This document shows, piece after piece, positions 1-7,097 of a stretch of 56,617 bases of DNA. A program made the position numbers and the translations under genes. Source of the DNA: Actinomycetota bacterium (GTDB taxonomy: Bacteria > Actinomycetota > Geothermincolia > Geothermincolales > RBG-13-55-18); assembly GCA_016931915.1 (NCBI GenBank), contig JAFGDU010000139.1, positions 1-56,617 of the forward strand, read 5' to 3'. The notes under the pieces were generated by a model. The model was given only the letters and a program-made list of their open reading frames with translations. It did no database searches and had not been told where the DNA came from. How positions within the stretch are numbered: position 1 is the stretch's first letter; every line of letters begins with the position of its first letter.

Positions 1-84
1 GAGCGAAGCGATCCCCTGGCGGAACGTACCAGGTGCGATAGCAAGGGGATTGCCGCGGCGTCTCCGCCGCCTCGCAATGACAGC
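1..84. repeat. MITE/REP-like intergenic element, copy 1 (cut by window edge)
   Basis: The stretch begins GAGCGAAGCGATC, has a GTACCAGG core, then GCAAGGGGATTGCCGCG, and ends at CGCAATGAC. The same pieces occur in reverse orientation at 4358-4454, so the two are copies of one roughly 100-bp element. No transposase is present, so it would be non-autonomous. The left edge may extend outside the window. Confidence 0.6.
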
Positions 85-103
85 GACACAATAGGGGGTT
101 GAT

Positions 104-1216
104 ATGAGAACACTGCAATGCCAATCGACGGATCTGTACACCGAATACGTGCGCGACTGGAAGGAGAAGGGCGGCAGGGTGCTGGGCTACGCCTGCGTAG
201 CCACGCCGGTGGAGCTCATCGAGGCGGCTGGCATACTGCCCTACCGCATCAAGGCCTTCGGCCACCCCGACACGGAGTTGGGCGACGCCTACCTGGCCCG
301 CTTTAACTGCCGCTTCTGCCGCTCCTGCCTGCAGCTGGGGCTGGAGGGCTCCTACGATTTCCTCGACGGCCTGGTGGAGACCAACGGCTGCGACCACCTG
401 CGGGGTATGTTCGAGAACTGGCAGTACGTGAAGAAGTACGATTTCTTCCATTACCTCAAGGTGCCGCACTTCCTGCGCGACGATTCGCTGGAATACTTCG
501 TCGAGGAACTTGCGCTCATGCGCGATGCCATCGCGTCGTATTTCGGTGCGGAGATCACCGACGAGAAGATTATGCGGGCGGTGGACGTCTACGACGAGGT
601 GAACGGGAAGCTGAAGAAATTATACGCCCTGCGCGAGAAGGTGCCGCCGGCGGTGACCGGGGCCGAGGTGATGCAGGTGATCTGCACCGGATCGTCCATG
701 ATGGGCGAGGATTTCTCCACGCTTCTGGACGAGGTGCTGGTGGAGAAGGCCGGGGCTGCAGTGACCGATTACAAGGCGCGCCTGATCATCATGGGCAGCG
801 CTACCGACGAGGTAGACCTCATAGAGGACATCGAGTCCACGGGAGCATTCATCGCGGCCGACGCCCTCTGCTTCGGCTCGCGGGCCTTCTGGAAGCGGGA
901 GGGGGAGAGCGGCGACCCACTGCGCCTGCTGGCCGAGCGATACCTGGGGCACCTCTTCTGCCCGCGCATGTTCAACGACTACGAGAGGCGCCGTGACTAT
1001 ATCCTGGAAACGGCACGGCGCGCCGGCGTGGACGGAGCGATCGTCACCTATAACAAGTTCTGCGACCTGCACGGCGTGGAGGCGGTCTCGCAGCGCATGG
1101 ACCTCGAGGCTGCAGGCATCCCCGTACTGGTGCTGGAGAAGGACTACGGATCGAAGGCCGACACGGGCCGCATCAAGACCCGCGTCCAGGCCTTCCTGGA
1201 GAGGCTGGGGAAGTAA
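104..1216 (+). CDS. 2-hydroxyacyl-CoA dehydratase / benzoyl-CoA reductase family, smaller subunit
   Basis: A 370-residue protein of the HgdB/BcrC superfamily. These proteins bind [4Fe-4S] clusters and, after ATP-driven electron transfer from an activase, reduce or dehydrate acyl-CoA thioesters. The N-terminal half has the expected cysteines (C69, C72, C75 in NCRFCRSC and C96 in NGCDHLRG). The C-terminal half ends with the family pattern IPVLVLEKDYG. Its length suits the BcrC-type (about 43 kDa) partner of a BcrB-type subunit. ATG 104 follows AGGGGGTTGAT, a good SD site. It is the first gene of a plus-strand cluster with two activases and two larger subunits. The substrate cannot be read from sequence: benzoyl-CoA-like and (R)-2-hydroxyacyl-CoA are both possible. 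Family certain, reaction uncertain. Confidence 0.85.
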   Translation: MRTLQCQSTDLYTEYVRDWKEKGGRVLGYACVATPVELIEAAGILPYRIKAFGHPDTELGDAYLARFNCRFCRSCLQLGLEGSYDFLDGLVETNGCDHLRGMFENWQYVKKYDFFHYLKVPHFLRDDSLEYFVEELALMRDAIASYFGAEITDEKIMRAVDVYDEVNGKLKKLYALREKVPPAVTGAEVMQVICTGSSMMGEDFSTLLDEVLVEKAGAAVTDYKARLIIMGSATDEVDLIEDIESTGAFIAADALCFGSRAFWKREGESGDPLRLLAERYLGHLFCPRMFNDYERRRDYILETARRAGVDGAIVTYNKFCDLHGVEAVSQRMDLEAAGIPVLVLEKDYGSKADTGRIKTRVQAFLERLGK

Positions 1217-1336
1217 GTTGCGGAAGCATGTCTCTTGGGGTAAACCTGGCACTTGCCGGGAACGGGAACGGGCACAGGCGGGCGTGGTCCGCTCCCGGTC
1301 ACTGTCTGGAGCTGCAGGGTAAAGGGGGTTTGAACC

Positions 1337-2713
1337 GTGGGAGAAAATGAGATAAGGCCGTACGAGGGGCTGATGCATCGCGTCCACGAGCTGTTCTCCA
1401 TCGTAGATGCGCTGCCGGAGAATATCAGCGACGAGGAACTGGAGGGACTGCTGCATATACTCCCTACCGACGTCCGGAATACCCTCGGAGCCTTTTTCGC
1501 GCCGCATGTCAGGTCGATCAGCCTGGAGCTGTTCGCTATGGTGAGGAAGTGGTTGGAGGGAGCGTTCGAGACGAAACGAAACGGGGGGAAGGTGTTCCTG
1601 GTGCCCTTCAACTTCGTCCCGGAGCTGCTCCACTGTTTCGAGGGAGCCTGGCCGATCACCAGCGAGGTGCTCTCCAGCCTGGGGGTCCTGGGATTGGAGG
1701 GGCAGGGCGAGAGGTACTGGGATTACGCCATGGGCCTGGGGCTGCCGGACTTCGCCTGCTCGGCGAACATGATCGAGGTCGGCTCCGCCCTCACCAGTAC
1801 GGATTTCATGCCGGACGCCATAATCTCGGACTGCTTCGGCTCCTGCGACATCAACTCCAAGACCCACGAATTCCTGGCCAGGTACATGGACATCCCCCTC
1901 ATCTTCCTCGAGAAGCCGGTGGACAACAGCCAGCGGGGCGTCAAGCAGTATTACAGGTATTTCGACAAGATGGTGGAGGACGTGGAGGAGTTCCTGGACC
2001 AGAAACTGGACGAGGACAGGATGCGCGAGGTCATCGGGAAGGCCAACAAGGCCTCGGAGCTCTACTGGGAGCTTTGGGATCTGCACAAGTTCAAGCCCTG
2101 CCCGGTGCCCAACCTCTACTCCCTGTTCACCTACGCGGCAAGGTTCACCATGTGGGGCACGCAGGAAGCGGTGGACGTCATGCAGCACATGGTCGATACC
2201 GCCAAGGAGAGACTGGAGAAAGGGGAGTACCCGGCGGAGGAGGAGGTGGCGCGCAGCCTCTGGACCTACACCAGCTATTACTTCGACATGAGCGGCCTCT
2301 TCGCCTGGATGGAGGAAAACGGCATAACGCACCTCGGCGACGGGCTGGACCTCGTCTTTCCCATAATAATCGACCTGACCTCGCGGGAGAGCATGCTCAC
2401 GGACCTGGCCGAGATAGCCCGCAACATGCCCATGACGCGGCAGATGGGTGCCGATTCCATGTCCGTGCAGTGGCTGGACGATATCACCTGGGCGGCGAAC
2501 GAACTCGACGCCAACTGCTGCATCTATTGCGGGCACCATTCCTGCAAGCAGACCTGGAGCAGCGCCACCGTGGTGCGTAGCGAGTTGATGAAGCGATCGA
2601 AAGTGCCCACTTTGATCCTGCAGGGCGACTCCTGGATCCGGCGCATGACCCCCATGAGCGCGCTGCAGGAATCCATCGACGAGTTCGTGAAGAATGTGGT
2701 TAAAAAGCGCTGA
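1337..2713 (+). CDS. 2-hydroxyacyl-CoA dehydratase / benzoyl-CoA reductase family, larger subunit 1
   Basis: A 458-residue BcrB/HgdA-like subunit, expected to carry an iron-sulfur cluster and share the active site with the 370-residue subunit. Visible cysteines include C141 (FACSAN), C166 and C170 (DCFGSC), and a C-terminal CIYCGHHSCKQTW motif. The ending LILQGDSWIRRMTPMSA is typical of the superfamily. The start is GTG 1337 after AAAGGGGG. The 120-bp gap before it has no feature I can name. The protein aligns without gaps over at least its first 170 residues with the product of the fifth gene of the cluster (4504-5907), so the large subunit is duplicated. The ATPases follow 46 bp downstream, which supports one complex. 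Confidence 0.85.
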   Translation: MGENEIRPYEGLMHRVHELFSIVDALPENISDEELEGLLHILPTDVRNTLGAFFAPHVRSISLELFAMVRKWLEGAFETKRNGGKVFLVPFNFVPELLHCFEGAWPITSEVLSSLGVLGLEGQGERYWDYAMGLGLPDFACSANMIEVGSALTSTDFMPDAIISDCFGSCDINSKTHEFLARYMDIPLIFLEKPVDNSQRGVKQYYRYFDKMVEDVEEFLDQKLDEDRMREVIGKANKASELYWELWDLHKFKPCPVPNLYSLFTYAARFTMWGTQEAVDVMQHMVDTAKERLEKGEYPAEEEVARSLWTYTSYYFDMSGLFAWMEENGITHLGDGLDLVFPIIIDLTSRESMLTDLAEIARNMPMTRQMGADSMSVQWLDDITWAANELDANCCIYCGHHSCKQTWSSATVVRSELMKRSKVPTLILQGDSWIRRMTPMSALQESIDEFVKNVVKKR

Positions 2714-2759
2714 GAACGGCGCTATACAGCGGATAAACAGTAGGAGAGGGAGGTAGCAA

Positions 2760-3545
2760 ATGTATTACGCCGGCATAGACGTAGGTTCGCTGACGGCACA
2801 GGCGGTGGTCATCAACAGCAAGGGCATCCATGCTTTCAAGAGCATGGGGGTGAAGCCCCATCCGGTACAGTCCGCCAAGGCGGTCGTGGATATGCTCGTC
2901 CAGGAGGAGAGGGTCCCCTGGGGCGATGTCAAGTTCTGCGTGAGCACGGGATACGGGCGCGAGCAGGTGCAGGCCGAGGGGCTCTCCCAGGACAACATGA
3001 GCGAGATATCCTGCCACGGGCTGGGGGCCTCGTTCCTGGTGCCGGAGGCGCGCACGGTCATCGACATCGGCGGCCAGGACGCCAAGGTCATCCGCATCGG
3101 ACCGGGCGGAGAACTGGTGGATTTCGTGATGAACGACAAGTGCGCGGCGGGCACCGGCCGCTTCCTGGAGGTGCAGGCACGTACCCTGGGATTGTCCCTG
3201 GATGAGATAGGGACAGTGTCGCAGAGGGCGGAGAAGGTACTGGAGCTTTCCAGCCGCTGCAGCATATTCTGCGAGACGGAGGTCCTCCATTACCTGCAGC
3301 GCGGACACTCCAAGGCCGATATCGCGGCCGGGGTCAACCGCGCCATGGCGGAGCGCGTGGCCGCCCTGGTTCGCCGGGTGGGAATGGAGAAAGAGGTGAC
3401 CATGAGCGGAGGCGTGGCCAAGAACGCGGCGGTACGCGCCGAGCTCGAGCGCATGCTCAACGTCAGGCTCATCAAGTACAGCGTCGACTCGCAGATCGTG
3501 GGAGCGCTGGGCGCGGCCCTCCTGGCCAAGCGCATGGGAGGTTGA
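2760..3545 (+). CDS. Acyl-CoA dehydratase activase 1 (BadF/BadG/BcrA/BcrD ATPase family)
   Basis: A 261-residue ASKHA-fold ATPase that would hydrolyse ATP and inject a low-potential electron into the dehydratase/reductase subunits. Diagnostic motifs are the phosphate loop GIDVGS (5-10), STGYGRE (62-68), IDIGGQDAKVI (101-111), NDKCAAGTGRFLE (125-137) and SSRCSIFCETEV (165-175). C128 and C167 match the two cysteines by which activase homodimers hold a bridging [4Fe-4S] cluster. ATG 2760 follows GGGAGGTAGCAA. Its stop is 2 bp before the ATG of a second activase, so the pair is probably translationally coupled. Two different activases together resemble class I benzoyl-CoA reductase, which uses an ATPase heterodimer. 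Confidence 0.88.
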   Translation: MYYAGIDVGSLTAQAVVINSKGIHAFKSMGVKPHPVQSAKAVVDMLVQEERVPWGDVKFCVSTGYGREQVQAEGLSQDNMSEISCHGLGASFLVPEARTVIDIGGQDAKVIRIGPGGELVDFVMNDKCAAGTGRFLEVQARTLGLSLDEIGTVSQRAEKVLELSSRCSIFCETEVLHYLQRGHSKADIAAGVNRAMAERVAALVRRVGMEKEVTMSGGVAKNAAVRAELERMLNVRLIKYSVDSQIVGALGAALLAKRMGG

Positions 3546-3547
3546 CC

Positions 3548-4318
3548 ATGAAGTACATGGGAATCGACATAGGGAGCCTTTTCACCAAGGCCGTGGTCAT
3601 AGAGGGCGACGAACTTCTCGCGGCGGAGGTCATCGAGACCACCGGCAACATCACCGAGGAGGTGGAAAGCCTGCTGGACGGGGTGCTCGCCGCGGCGGGA
3701 GTATCCCGGGACGAGCTGGGCGGCATCGGCGTGACCGGCCGCGGGGCCGAGCTGGTGGAGTTAGGCGACGTGAGGCGCGACGACATCTCGTGCATCTGCG
3801 AGGCGGTGAGCCGCCTGGTGCCCGGGGCCAGCCTGGTCCTGGATGTCGGCGGGCAGAGCGTCACCTCCATCCTCCTGGACGAGGATGGCGGCGTGGTGGA
3901 TTTCATGCGCAACGACAAGTGCGCCTCTGGCTCGGGTAAATTCCTCACCGTCATGGGGGCCGCGCTGGGTTACGGCGCGGACGAGCTGGATGCGGTGGCG
4001 ACGAAGGCTACGAACAAGGTGCCGGTGAGCTCGCAGTGCGGGGTTTTCGTAGAGAGCGAACTCATAACCCACGTCAACGAGGGCGTGGAACCGGCGGATA
4101 TCATGGCGGGGATCTGCGAGTCCGTGGCAAAAATAATGATATCGCAGGCGCTGAAGTTCGGCTTCCAGGACGACTACACGCTCACCGGCGGGGTGGCCAA
4201 GTACGAATCCGTGACGGGGCCGGCCAAGGGAAAGATAAGGGGAGACTACCACGTCTTCCCCTACGACCCGCAGCTGGCATGCGCCATCGGCGCCGCCATG
4301 TCCGTCGAGGAGGCCTGA
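3548..4318 (+). CDS. Acyl-CoA dehydratase activase 2 (divergent BadF/BcrA-type ATPase)
   Basis: A 256-residue paralogue of the preceding activase. It retains GIDIGS (5-10), VTGRG, NDKCASGSGKF (122-132) and SSQCGVFVESE (161-171), so the cluster-ligand cysteines (C125, C164) are kept. The motif read as GGQDAK in activase 1 is GGQSVT here (101-106), losing the acidic residue. This could mark a specialised or weaker ATPase half of a heterodimer. ATG 3548 is preferred because GGGAGG, within the end of the upstream gene, lies 6 bp before it. A TTG at 3542 overlapping the upstream stop is the alternative. The next gene, a large subunit, is 185 bp downstream across a MITE-like repeat. Confidence 0.85.
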   Translation: MKYMGIDIGSLFTKAVVIEGDELLAAEVIETTGNITEEVESLLDGVLAAAGVSRDELGGIGVTGRGAELVELGDVRRDDISCICEAVSRLVPGASLVLDVGGQSVTSILLDEDGGVVDFMRNDKCASGSGKFLTVMGAALGYGADELDAVATKATNKVPVSSQCGVFVESELITHVNEGVEPADIMAGICESVAKIMISQALKFGFQDDYTLTGGVAKYESVTGPAKGKIRGDYHVFPYDPQLACAIGAAMSVEEA

Positions 4319-4357
4319 GGAAAACAAGTTGCGCCGATAAACGGTGAAAGAAGCAAT

Positions 4358-4454
4358 CGTCATTGCGGGGAGGCGCGGCCGACGCGGCAACCTCCTTGCA
4401 TATGTACCTGGCAGCTGTCGGAAGAGAGATTGCTTCGCTGCGCTCGCAATGACG
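4358..4454. repeat. MITE/REP-like intergenic element, copy 2 (complete)
   Basis: A 97-bp element bounded by the inverted ends CGTCATTGCG (4358-4367) and CGCAATGACG (4445-4454). The inner arms CGGCAACCTCC and GAGAGATTGC are near-complementary, with GTACCTGGCAG in the centre. It is the reverse orientation of the element at 1-84. It separates the activases from the second large subunit and may have been inserted into the operon. Confidence 0.65.
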
Positions 4455-4503
4455 GTGGGTACCATCTCCGGGTGGGGATAATGCGGAAAAAGGAGTAGCA
4501 CGC

Positions 4504-5907
4504 ATGGCAGAAAAAAAGTTCCAGGACTTCGAGGGCCTGGTGAACCGGGCTTCGACCATATTCGGCCTGCTCGAGTACTTCCCGGATGATATGAGCGATG
4601 AGGAGATAGAGGGCTTCATGCACTTTCTCCCCAACGACATGATACATGCCATCAGCGCGGTCATGGCGCCTCGCATCCGCAAGACCAGCATCGCCCTCCT
4701 CAAGGGGATCCAGCAGTGGTTAGACAATGCCAGGGAGGCCAAGGCGCAGGGGAAGAAGATCATCCTTGTGCCCTTCAACTTCCCGCCCGAGTTCGTCTAC
4801 TGCTTCGAGAACGCCTATCCCCTCACCAGCGAGGTACTCACCGTGACCGGGGTGGCGGCGCTGGAGGGGCAGGGCGAGCGCTACTGGGATTACGCCATGG
4901 GGCTCGGGCTCCCGGACTACCTGTGTTCCTCCAATACCATCGAGCTGGGATCGGCCCTCACGGGAGCGGACTTCGAGCCCGACGCGGTCATCTCGGCTGC
5001 CCCCGGAAGCTGCGACGCCAACTCCAAGATCCACGAGTTCGTTGCGCGCTATCTAGGGGTGCCGCAGTTCCTCCTCGACAAGCCCGTGGACGACTCGCCG
5101 CGCGGGCGCAAGGCCTACCGCACCTACTTCCGCCACATGGTCAAGGAGATGGAGGAGTTCGTGGGCGAGGAGCTCAACGAGGACAGGGTGCGCGATGTGC
5201 TCACCAAGGCCAACGAGGCGACCCAGCTATATTACGACCTCTGGGAGATGCGCAAGGTCCGCCCCAACCCCTGCCCCAATCTCTTCACCCTCTACGCGTA
5301 CGCCGTACGCTATGTCCTGTGGGGGACGGATATCGGCCTGGACATCCTGCACATGATGATCGACACGGTGAAGGAGAGGATGGAGAAGGGCATGTACCCG
5401 GCGGGGGAGGAGGTCGCGCGCTGCTTCTGGATCTACACCTTCTACTACTGGGACTGGTACAATTTCTTCAACCGCATGGAGGAGAGGGGCATCACCGTCC
5501 TCGGAGACCTCCTCGGTTCCTTTTTCTTCCAGCCGGTGGACACCTCCACCATGGACAGCATGATCGACGGCCTGGCCGATACCTGCTGGGACTACGCCAT
5601 GACGCGGCAGGTCGGAGCGCAGTCCATGATGGCCCAGTGGGCGGACGATATCGCGTACTGGACCTCACAGCTGGACGCCGACGCCTGCATCTACTGCGGC
5701 CATCACTCGTGCAAGCAGACCTGGAGCGTCTTCTCGGTGGTGCGCAGCGAGATCATGAAGCGATCGAAAATACCCACCCTCATGCTGCAGGGCGACGCAT
5801 GGATTCGGCGCATGACCCCCATGAGCGCGCTGGACGAGCAGATCGACGAGTTCGTGGGCAACGTGCTGAAGAAGAAGAGGACCACCCCCGCCGAGCAGGT
5901 CGGGTAG
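4504..5907 (+). CDS. 2-hydroxyacyl-CoA dehydratase / benzoyl-CoA reductase family, larger subunit 2
   Basis: A 467-residue paralogue of the subunit at 1337-2713, with the same N-terminal helix region, the block EGQGERYWDYAMGLGLPD (121-138), C141, C170 in PGSCDANSK, the C-terminal CIYCGHHSCKQTW and LMLQGDAWIRRMTPMSAL. C166 of paralogue 1 is replaced (SAAPGSC here, SDCFGSC there), so the two copies may hold their clusters differently or serve different substrates. ATG 4504 follows AAAGGAG at 8 bp. The 185-bp gap before it carries a MITE-like repeat, so it may have separate expression, although it is co-oriented with the cluster. It may be an alternative partner for the 370-residue subunit or a member of a larger complex. 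Confidence 0.85.
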   Translation: MAEKKFQDFEGLVNRASTIFGLLEYFPDDMSDEEIEGFMHFLPNDMIHAISAVMAPRIRKTSIALLKGIQQWLDNAREAKAQGKKIILVPFNFPPEFVYCFENAYPLTSEVLTVTGVAALEGQGERYWDYAMGLGLPDYLCSSNTIELGSALTGADFEPDAVISAAPGSCDANSKIHEFVARYLGVPQFLLDKPVDDSPRGRKAYRTYFRHMVKEMEEFVGEELNEDRVRDVLTKANEATQLYYDLWEMRKVRPNPCPNLFTLYAYAVRYVLWGTDIGLDILHMMIDTVKERMEKGMYPAGEEVARCFWIYTFYYWDWYNFFNRMEERGITVLGDLLGSFFFQPVDTSTMDSMIDGLADTCWDYAMTRQVGAQSMMAQWADDIAYWTSQLDADACIYCGHHSCKQTWSVFSVVRSEIMKRSKIPTLMLQGDAWIRRMTPMSALDEQIDEFVGNVLKKKRTTPAEQVG

Positions 5908-6267
5908 TCGGGTGCCCGAGCCGCCGGATGCAGGTCTCGCTCTTAGCGGGCTGGCACCAGGCGAAAATGGGCTGAAGCTGCTTTCTTTTCGTACTTCGCG
6001 AACCTCTGATCCGGGGTTTTGCCCTGTTTAAAGGTACGATAAGAAATGCGCTTCACCCATAATTCAATGCCAACGCTGGCAGCGTAACCCTTATGTGGGC
6101 TTTTCCCGTCATTTCCGGTCGAGCTCGGGCGGGGTTTTCTATACGGGCTGTGCTCGAGCGTTGTTCTATTATCCTGTACGGTTGGATACACGCGGTGCTT
6201 TGCATGGCCGTTTTATTATGAGATCGATCCCATACTCTCTCGTTAAGCGAGAAGTCGGGTTGGACAC
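5908..6267. other. Convergent intergenic region without a recognisable gene
   Basis: These 360 bp lie between the last dehydratase gene (plus) and the methyltransferase (minus). They are less GC-rich than the flanking genes. A short inverted repeat TCTCG-TTAAG-CGAGA near 6238-6252 could help end the methyltransferase transcript, but it is weak and has no clear T-tract. No convincing ORF, RNA gene or repeat was seen. Confidence 0.5.
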
Positions 6268-6936
6268 CTAGGCTTGAGTCCGGGGTTTGGAGGCATGGTA
6301 GAGGAAGACGCTTCCCAGGGGGGTGGGGATGTGCCGTGTCGTCTCCAGACCTTCGTAGCCGGCATCCTCGATATAGACGGGGAGCATCCCTCGCACGCTG
6401 TCGGAGGTGGTCTTGAAGCCGTCCAGCAGCTGCACCGCAAAGAAAGCGAGGCGCAGCGGGAAGTTGGGAGGCTTCCCCCAGTCGGCGACGTGCAGCTCCC
6501 CACCGGGCTTGAGAACCCGCATCACCTCCGCCAGCGTCATGCGCTTGTTCTCGGGGGTGAGGTGGTGGAAAAGGTAGCTGGAGACCACGCGGTCGAAGGA
6601 GGCGTCCTCATAGGGCATATCGTAGGACATCCCCAGGTCCAGCTGGAGTTCGATGCCCCGCTTTGCTGCCTTCTTGGCGGCGATGGAGAGTACCCTCTCG
6701 TCTGCGTCCAGCCCGGTCATATCCAGGCCGGGATACGCCTCCAGGATCATCAGGGTGAGGGTGCAGGTCCCGCATCCCAGGTCTAGGACACGCTGACCCT
6801 GGGCGAGACCGGCCTGCGCGATAAGGGCGCGCTTGAAGGTCTTCTCGCGGCAGGTAAACGCGACCGCGGGGTCGTAGATAGCGGTGAAGACCTCGAAGCG
6901 CGCGGCGCTGCTGTACTGGGCGTTCTCACTCTTCAT
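6268..6936 (-). CDS. Class I SAM-dependent methyltransferase (UbiE/Methyltransf_11-like)
   Basis: A 222-residue protein with the Rossmann methyltransferase motifs: motif I VLDLGCGTCTL (50-60) for S-adenosylmethionine, then the acidic LDAD after the second strand, SFDRVVSSYLFHHL (motif II region) and VLKPGGELHVADW (motif III). The chemistry is certain, the acceptor is not. The family includes quinone, lipid and small-molecule methyltransferases. The start at 6936 has no strong SD site. The gene is divergent from the PocR kinase at 7098 and convergent with the dehydratase cluster, so it is probably transcribed alone. Confidence 0.8.
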   Translation of the reverse strand: MKSENAQYSSAARFEVFTAIYDPAVAFTCREKTFKRALIAQAGLAQGQRVLDLGCGTCTLTLMILEAYPGLDMTGLDADERVLSIAAKKAAKRGIELQLDLGMSYDMPYEDASFDRVVSSYLFHHLTPENKRMTLAEVMRVLKPGGELHVADWGKPPNFPLRLAFFAVQLLDGFKTTSDSVRGMLPVYIEDAGYEGLETTRHIPTPLGSVFLYHASKPRTQA

Positions 6937-6999
6937 AGTAATTTATATTGTTCATCCCATTAATTCAGTGTCAAGTGCATTAGCTTGCGCAGGACGCAC

Positions 7000-7050
7000 A
7001 TGACCCCATGTGGACACCTGACCCTATGTGTCGATTGAACGGCTGACCCC
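7000..7050 (+). repeat. CTGACCCC repeat, subtype B (copy 1)
   Basis: This stretch contains three TGACCC cores (7001, 7019, 7044) and the phrase GTGTCGATTGAACGGCTGACC, shown here trimmed, that recurs at 16168-16212 and 17386-17430. It lies between divergent genes, unlike most other copies, which follow stop codons. Its TTGAAC can act as a -35 box for the kinase gene. Confidence 0.75.
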
Positions 7051-7064
7051 GTTGTTTCTATAAT
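7035..7064 (+). promoter_or_regulatory. Predicted promoter of the PocR histidine kinase gene
   Basis: TTGAAC (7035-7040), an 18-bp spacer and a perfect TATAAT (7059-7064), 33 bp before ATG 7098. The -35 box lies within the subtype B repeat, so insertion of the repeat may have shaped this promoter. Confidence 0.6.
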
Positions 7065-7097
7065 TAGGGTCTGGAAGGTAATAAGGGGACGTGATAC

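Noticed and set aside
620..2539. A 639-codon minus-strand open frame
   Set aside because: It is antisense to two clear dehydratase subunits, shows no domain, and reflects high third-position GC. Similar long antisense frames over other genes (for example 9601-10719, 16310-18130, 17971-19404, 34345-35811) were dropped for the same reason.
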